A stretch of 64,000 nucleotides of DNA from Podocnemis expansa (taxonomy: Eukaryota; Chordata; Testudines; Podocnemididae). Below the pieces are notes generated by a model, which was not told the origin of the DNA, did not search any database, and saw only the letters and a program-made list of their open reading frames with translations. Of the stretch, positions 59,376-64,000 are shown in pieces; positions within the stretch are counted from its first letter, which is position 1; every line of letters starts with the position of its first letter. The stretch covers positions 24,876,948 through 24,940,947 of the forward strand of contig ML681971.1 in NCBI GenBank assembly GCA_007922195.1, read 5' to 3'. The position numbers and the translations under genes are program-made.

Positions 59376-61647
59376 AAAATAGTTTATTATGTTGGCCAAA
59401 ATCAGCTCTGTAAAGTGTAAGCAGCTCCATTAAAGTCAAGGCCAAGCATGACTTTGGCTTATGGACTATAGGTTTTTTTTCCCCTTCATTACAGTTCTTC
59501 ATATTATTTGCATGTGTGTTATTACATTTGGCAGTAGTCACTTTGGTAGAACAAACATAAATAATACACTTTCCTTTCATACTCATCTCATGTACATGTT
59601 ATTTTCAGAATCTGTATTGCACAGTCTTTTATCCTTTTATTAGTTTAGTACTTAAGCCTTAGACATAAGAAAGAAGCCTATCAGTGAAAATCAATTGAAA
59701 TACAGTTAGAAAAAGACCTGATGTACTGTGTGGGAGGCTTAGGCACAGCACAGTAAAATCAATTATTGCCTTTCCAACCCCATACAGTTTCACCCAGCCA
59801 ATCACTTTTCACACATTCCCTCCATTAGCTTGGCTAAAGTTTAATTTTTACGTGAATTATGATGAATGAGCCCCTTGTTATATATGGATGGGTCATTACC
59901 CTACGGAAATCAGGCTGTGTTGGCATTCAGTGATAAAGGCTTACTGCTGCTACATCAACAAAGTCCAGATTCATCTGTTTCAATCTCTGATAACAAAGCT
60001 ATAGTCGTTGTGTCATCCACTGAGCAGTGTTATGATCAGTTTTTGTTTGTCAATTTACATAGCCCTTTAGTATTTGTTAATAATTTGGATTAGGCATCAA
60101 GCTTAAGAAATATAATAGTTATAGTTCAAAAAAAAAAAAAAACCAAAAGAGAAATAAAACAATAAAAAGAACACATAAGGGACTCTGGGTAGGATAGAAA
60201 CAAAGAACACTAGAAGTATTAGTTGGGTACAATGTCTACGAATGAAATGGTTTAGATTTAGAAGTTAAAGACATAAAAAGATCTGTTCAGCTTGATTGTA
60301 TGAGGGAGATGTACAAGCTTGTTATTGGACCTCTACTGTAACTGCTTCATGACAAAAAATCTATTGACTTTTTTCCTTTAGTTGGAGTGGATTCTTAATT
60401 TGATTTGAATTTGTGTCATATGACTCAAATATTACCAAAGCAAACTGGAGCGGCAGTTCTGTTATGTGCATGCTTTATGCAAATGAAGATTCAACTAAAA
60501 CAAAGCTCCTTGAAAAATCTGCCCCAGTAAATTAGCGGAAAATGCGCCGCCATAAACAGCTGTTGCATTTTAATCAAGCATCTGTAGAGTATATTTTGCT
60601 TTGTGTTGAAAAAACAAAGCAAACAAAAAAAGCCCCACACCCAGATTGTACCAATCCCATTTTATATTCAGAAATTAACCCATTCTTCACTGATAAAATA
60701 TTTCCAGTGCAGTGATTTAGTTTCACCAAGGGAGCTGAGATTCTTATGTTTAATTGATATTCAGATTACATTGTTGCGTTTAATAACCTATTTTTTATAA
60801 ATGAAGAATAATTAGCACCCTTTAGTCTAATTACTTCGTCTGTTTCGATAGTATAGTTATAGTATAGTTTTAAGAATATTATAGGATGACACTGATCAAA
60901 ACAGATTTAATGATTTTTTCATTCACAAGTGATAACTCTGTGATAAAATAGAATTAATGTTGCAAAACAGGTGAGCTGTCAAATCTATTTAGAAAATGTC
61001 CTTTTTCTTCTTGTGCTGAGATACAAAATCATAAATCTTGTCATTTAAAGAGTTAATAAACACCCTTAGCTGTGCTGATCTTGTAGCTTTAGAGAGCCTT
61101 AATCTGTAAGCTTGATTACCTCAGAACCCTTAGTCGCCTGCCTCCCTCCTAACACAGTAGGAGTTTTACTGCAGCATTAGTGGCATTTTGCCCAGCTTTG
61201 GCTTTAGGGAAATCATTCAGTGAGAAAGAAAAGCAGAAGGACAGGATCTGTCTACTGCTGTGAGGTCATTAACACAACAGTATGGCTGGACAGCACTTCA
61301 GGGGTGTATAAGGTGGCAGCCCATGCTGTTGAATTACAGGTTAAATTCCATTGTGTCTTTAAATGTTGTTTGTCCATCCTGTTATGGGGTGAACTTGAAC
61401 AGTGACTTCCTTGGAAATGATTTACAGTGGTTGTTTCAGAAGAAAGTAGATTCTTATTGTGTGTGCAATATGCATGTGTGTTTCTGAATCTAATCACAGA
61501 TTACTATAGATTTATGTGCATCCTGTTTGTTGTGCATACAAGCTAACAAGGGATATCTAGCTAGTTTGTTTGCATTCCAGGAATGCTCTTCAATGGGAGT
61601 ATTTCCTAGCTATGTTATCAATTAAGTGCTCTGTCTGTGTAAAGTTC
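59376..61647. other. No gene seen; one conserved-looking stretch
   Basis: An A run lies at about 60129-60142. The segment 60450-60600 is complex and repeat-free with ATGCAAAT (octamer), CAGCTGTTG and GCGCCGCCATAAA. Open frames at 61220-61497 are short and unrecognised. Confidence 0.45.
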
Positions 61648-61975
61648 TAAAGGGGTAGTAGCTCTGTTAGTCTAGTCCAGCAACACAAACAAGGAGTCTA
61701 GTTCCAAAAGGGCAGCCGTGTTAGTCTAGTCCGGCAAAAGAAGCAAGAAGTCCTGTGGCAGTTCAAGACTAACATATGCGATCAATAAAGGAGTCTAGTG
61801 GCATGTTTAAAGACTAACAAATTTACTTATCACATGAGCTTTTGTGGGAGAAAATCCCACTTCATTAGATGCTTGAAGATGGAACATCTGATAAACTGGG
61901 ATTTTTTCCCATGAAATCTCATGCAATGTTTGTTAGCCTTTAAAAGTGCTCCCAGACTCCTTGCTTGTATTTGTA
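61648..61975. mobile_element. Foldback family copy, host of a nested insertion
   Basis: The outer copy runs from AAGGGGTAGTAGCTCTGTTA through AACAAGGAGTCTAGT, resumes at GGCATGTTTAAAGACTAAC, and passes through TGAGCTTTTGTGGGAG and ATCCCACTTCATTAGATGC into a second, inverted arm that ends CTCCCAGACTCCTTGC. The break falls exactly inside the phrase 'AAGGAGTC..GTGGCA' that is continuous in other copies. Confidence 0.8.
61691..61799 (+). mobile_element. Nested foldback-family insertion with 12-bp duplication
   Basis: An 85-bp insert (61703-61787) begins TCCAAAAGGGCAGCCGTG, contains TTAGTCTAGTCCGG and GTCCTGTGGCAGTTCAAGAC and ends GCGATCAATA. The target AAGGAGTCTAGT is repeated perfectly at 61691-61702 and 61788-61799. 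It shows that a single arm of this family can be inserted by itself. Confidence 0.85.
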
Positions 61976-62652
61976 AAGCTAACCAAAATGAAAGTCTTTG
62001 TTCCACCTGCCTTCCTCTCACTTAATATCTCTTGCCACAAGCAATTTCATTGAGTTCAGTGTTGCAGTTCAGTTAAATTGCTCCTGGACAATAATAATAC
62101 CCAGTGTGAGTAAGAAAAATCTGGCCCTGCATAATGTTACATTTTGAAGTACTCATTCACATAACTTTTCCAGGTGGCCCTTGTGAATTTTTCTCTTCCT
62201 ATTTAGGGAAAGCTCCTCTCCTCTGTCCCCTTCATCGGGGTGATCATAGGAACTAATGATGGAGTCTTCTATATTGATAGATAATTTATAAACAAGTGGC
62301 CATAGACTCAGTTGGTGTAAGCTGGTATGCCTCCATTGACCTTAATGAGACGACTGACACTTTAAGCTAGCTGAAGATCTGGGCCCAAAAGTTTTGTTCA
62401 CAGTAGTTCCCTGCAGTCAGAGGAAAATAACATCCATACTGTGTTTGTAACAATGAGCTACTGTGGTCTGAGGAAAGGCAACTGAGTTTATGGTGAACAA
62501 TAGGTTACTACAATAGTGAAGCAATTTATATTTTCATTAACTGCTTCTGTAGGAAAAAACAGTTTGGCAGCTCATGCTCTCCGCTGAAATTCCCCAACAA
62601 GGATGGCAGGATGCAAGCCCAGTGCTGAGCAGCAACAAATGATATTTGTATG
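61976..62652. other. No gene seen
   Basis: Unique DNA with a short old-repeat-like stretch at 62300-62390. Confidence 0.45.
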
Positions 62653-63495
62653 TGTCACGCCAAAAATTGCCCAGAAGAGGGGGTTGCTAAGTCATTTGGG
62701 AAGAGACGACTGTCATGCGGGTGTGTAGTAACCTTGGAGAGGGAGGGGTTAACATCCTGGTCAGTGAGTCCCAGGGGAGTCAATAGGAACAATGTACAGG
62801 TTTTTTAATTGGAGTAGCAGACTTGCCTGTGCCTGTTTGGTAGCAGCAGAGCTCCTGGAAGGATCAGGAGGAGGCCAGGTAGAAAGGCCTGGAGATGAAT
62901 CCAGCAACATCCTTGCCAAAGATAAGCTCAAGTTTGTAACTGACTAAGCATGAGTAGAACCAGGAATGTTTACCTAGATGTGGTCAGGGTATTTCTTAGT
63001 TTTTAGTTTCCTTTGGATTTCTCTCTGCTGAGCATAGGTACCTCCTCCCACTAACCTGTAACTACCTACATTAAATCCCAGAGAAGCAACTCTCTGTGTT
63101 TTCATCTGTTCTTTTTACCCTTTTCTAGTAAGCTCTGGTTCTGTGTCCTGAAAGGCAAGAAGTTTGTGTCCATGTGCCTCAGACTGCACAGACAGCCACT
63201 AAAGGGCATTCTGTCCCAGTTTCAGCTGATAACACAGCTGGGGTTCAATAACTCTCCTGTGTGAGGAATAAAAGTGATTGAAGGTACCTCACAGGAAGGA
63301 GTTCCCAAGTGTGCCTTCCTGGGTTTTCAAGAGCTTTTTGCATTTAGGTGGTGGCAGCAATACCACTCTAAGGCCGGGAAATTGGTAGCTATTCAGAGTT
63401 TTAAGACCAGGCTTTAAGGCCAATGGGATTTAAGCCCTGTTGCAGGCCCCCATTTTCTGCACTCAGAATGCCAGAGTGGGGAAACAGCCTTGACA
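62653..63495 (+). mobile_element. Candidate LTR, about 843 bp
   Basis: The segment opens TGTCACGCC and ends GCCTTGACA, giving perfect 5-bp inverted ends (TGTCA/TGACA) of the usual TG...CA form. A polyadenylation signal AATAAA lies at 63267-63272. The base after the end is TGG, as expected at a primer-binding site. The stretch from GGTGGTGGCAGCAATACC to GCCAGAGTGGGGAAACAGCC resembles turtle LTR sequence I recall. The second LTR would lie beyond the window, so the limits rest on the termini alone. Confidence 0.5.
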
Positions 63496-63496
63496 T

Positions 63497-64000
63497 GGTG
63501 GCTGTTCCATTGACAGACCGCATAAGGAAAAATCAGCCAAATGCAGTTAAATAGACTAAGTAATGTCAGGAAGCCTTTAAGCAGCTGAAGGCTTCCCTTA
63601 TGTCTGTCCATGGTACTTAGAGCCCCAGACTTTGATGAACTGTTCCTTGTGACCAAGGATGCATCAGAACATGGTGTGGGAGCACTTTTAATGCAGAGAG
63701 GACCAGATCACCAATATCACCCTGTTGTGTTTCTCAGGAAGAAACTGACTGAGAGGGACAGCCACTTGTCAGTCTCAGAGAAGGAATGTTATGCCATTGT
63801 GTATGCTCTGGAAAAACTACATCCATATGTATGGGGTAGGTGCTTCCACCTGCAGACTCACCATGCTGTGCTCAAGTGGCTTCACACAGTCAAGGAAACT
63901 AACAAAAAACATTTTCAGTGGAGCTTACTGCTACAAGACTTTGATTTTGAAATACATTTCAGGAGCTTCTAACAAGGAGGCTGATGCACTCTCTCGTGAA
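63497..64000 (+). pseudogene. Ty3/gypsy pol fragment: RT end and RNase H
   Basis: This is an endogenous metavirus-type retroelement remnant. From 63497 the first frame gives the end of the reverse transcriptase (a PLTDRIRKNQPN block, then EAFKQLKASL), broken by TAG at 63552 and TAA at 63561. After a frameshift near 63600-63612 the frame 63610-63972 encodes RNase H, which degrades the RNA strand of the hybrid during replication. The first Asp is at residue 17 (KDAS) and Glu at 57-59 (EKEC). At the third acidic position, residues 83-85, Thr-His-His stands where Thr-Asp-His is usual. A second frameshift near 63964 closes the frame at TAA 63970, while the normal tail (NKEADALSR) continues in the next frame to the window edge. 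The gene is dead and incomplete. Confidence 0.8.

Noticed and set aside
61648..61975. CRISPR-like short repeats (TTAGTCTAGTCC occurring twice)
   Set aside because: The repeats come from two nested copies of a dispersed vertebrate repeat, with no regular spacers. The host is a eukaryote.

Overview
The window is vertebrate nuclear DNA: AT-rich, without bacterial-style gene packing, and scattered with dead transposable elements. No intact host protein-coding gene can be read from it. Two CR1 LINE 3' ends, MITE-like repeats with GTGACCA or GGCTATGTCTACAC termini, and a foldback repeat starting AAAGGGATAGCCGTGTTAG suggest a sauropsid, most likely a turtle. That is recognition of repeat types from memory, not a database result.

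Layout. 1-2190 is featureless single-copy sequence. A short tandem duplication and a small MITE (2199-2415) come next. At 2555-6014, on the minus strand, lies an almost full-length LINE with a C-terminal restriction-like endonuclease (R4/Dong/Rex6 type). It is broken by one stop codon and one frameshift, and its 5' end looks like a tRNA. A foldback repeat (6035-6266) adjoins it. From 6.3 to 15 kb there is unique DNA with one CR1 end (9729-9944). The only clear host regulatory landmark is a CpG island at about 15.1-15.5 kb with E-box, ETS-type and GC-box sequences. It is probably a promoter, but its transcript cannot be assigned. A LINE reverse transcriptase relic lies at 20.5 kb and a GC-rich repeat patch at 26.0 kb.

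At 26704-27074 is the most striking structure, an almost perfect 272-bp palindrome inside a 371-bp insertion bounded by a perfect 14-bp direct repeat. Further copies of the family lie at 34.1, 50.6, 54.7, 59.3 and 61.7 kb. The 61.7 kb copy holds a nested 85-bp insertion with its own 12-bp duplication. A CR1 at 35.9-36.7 kb appears to be split by another insertion. Two copies of a GC-rich element (about 37-38 kb and 56.2-57.3 kb) share a minus-strand TATA box, a downstream motif and a reading frame with repeated ELEELP/DLEELP peptides. The right end (62653-64000) carries a candidate LTR joined almost directly to the end of a Ty3/gypsy pol region, with a decayed RNase H.

No genes work together as a pathway here. 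The biology on view is the history of mobile elements, plus one likely promoter and a few exon-like or conserved-looking stretches that need transcript or alignment evidence.
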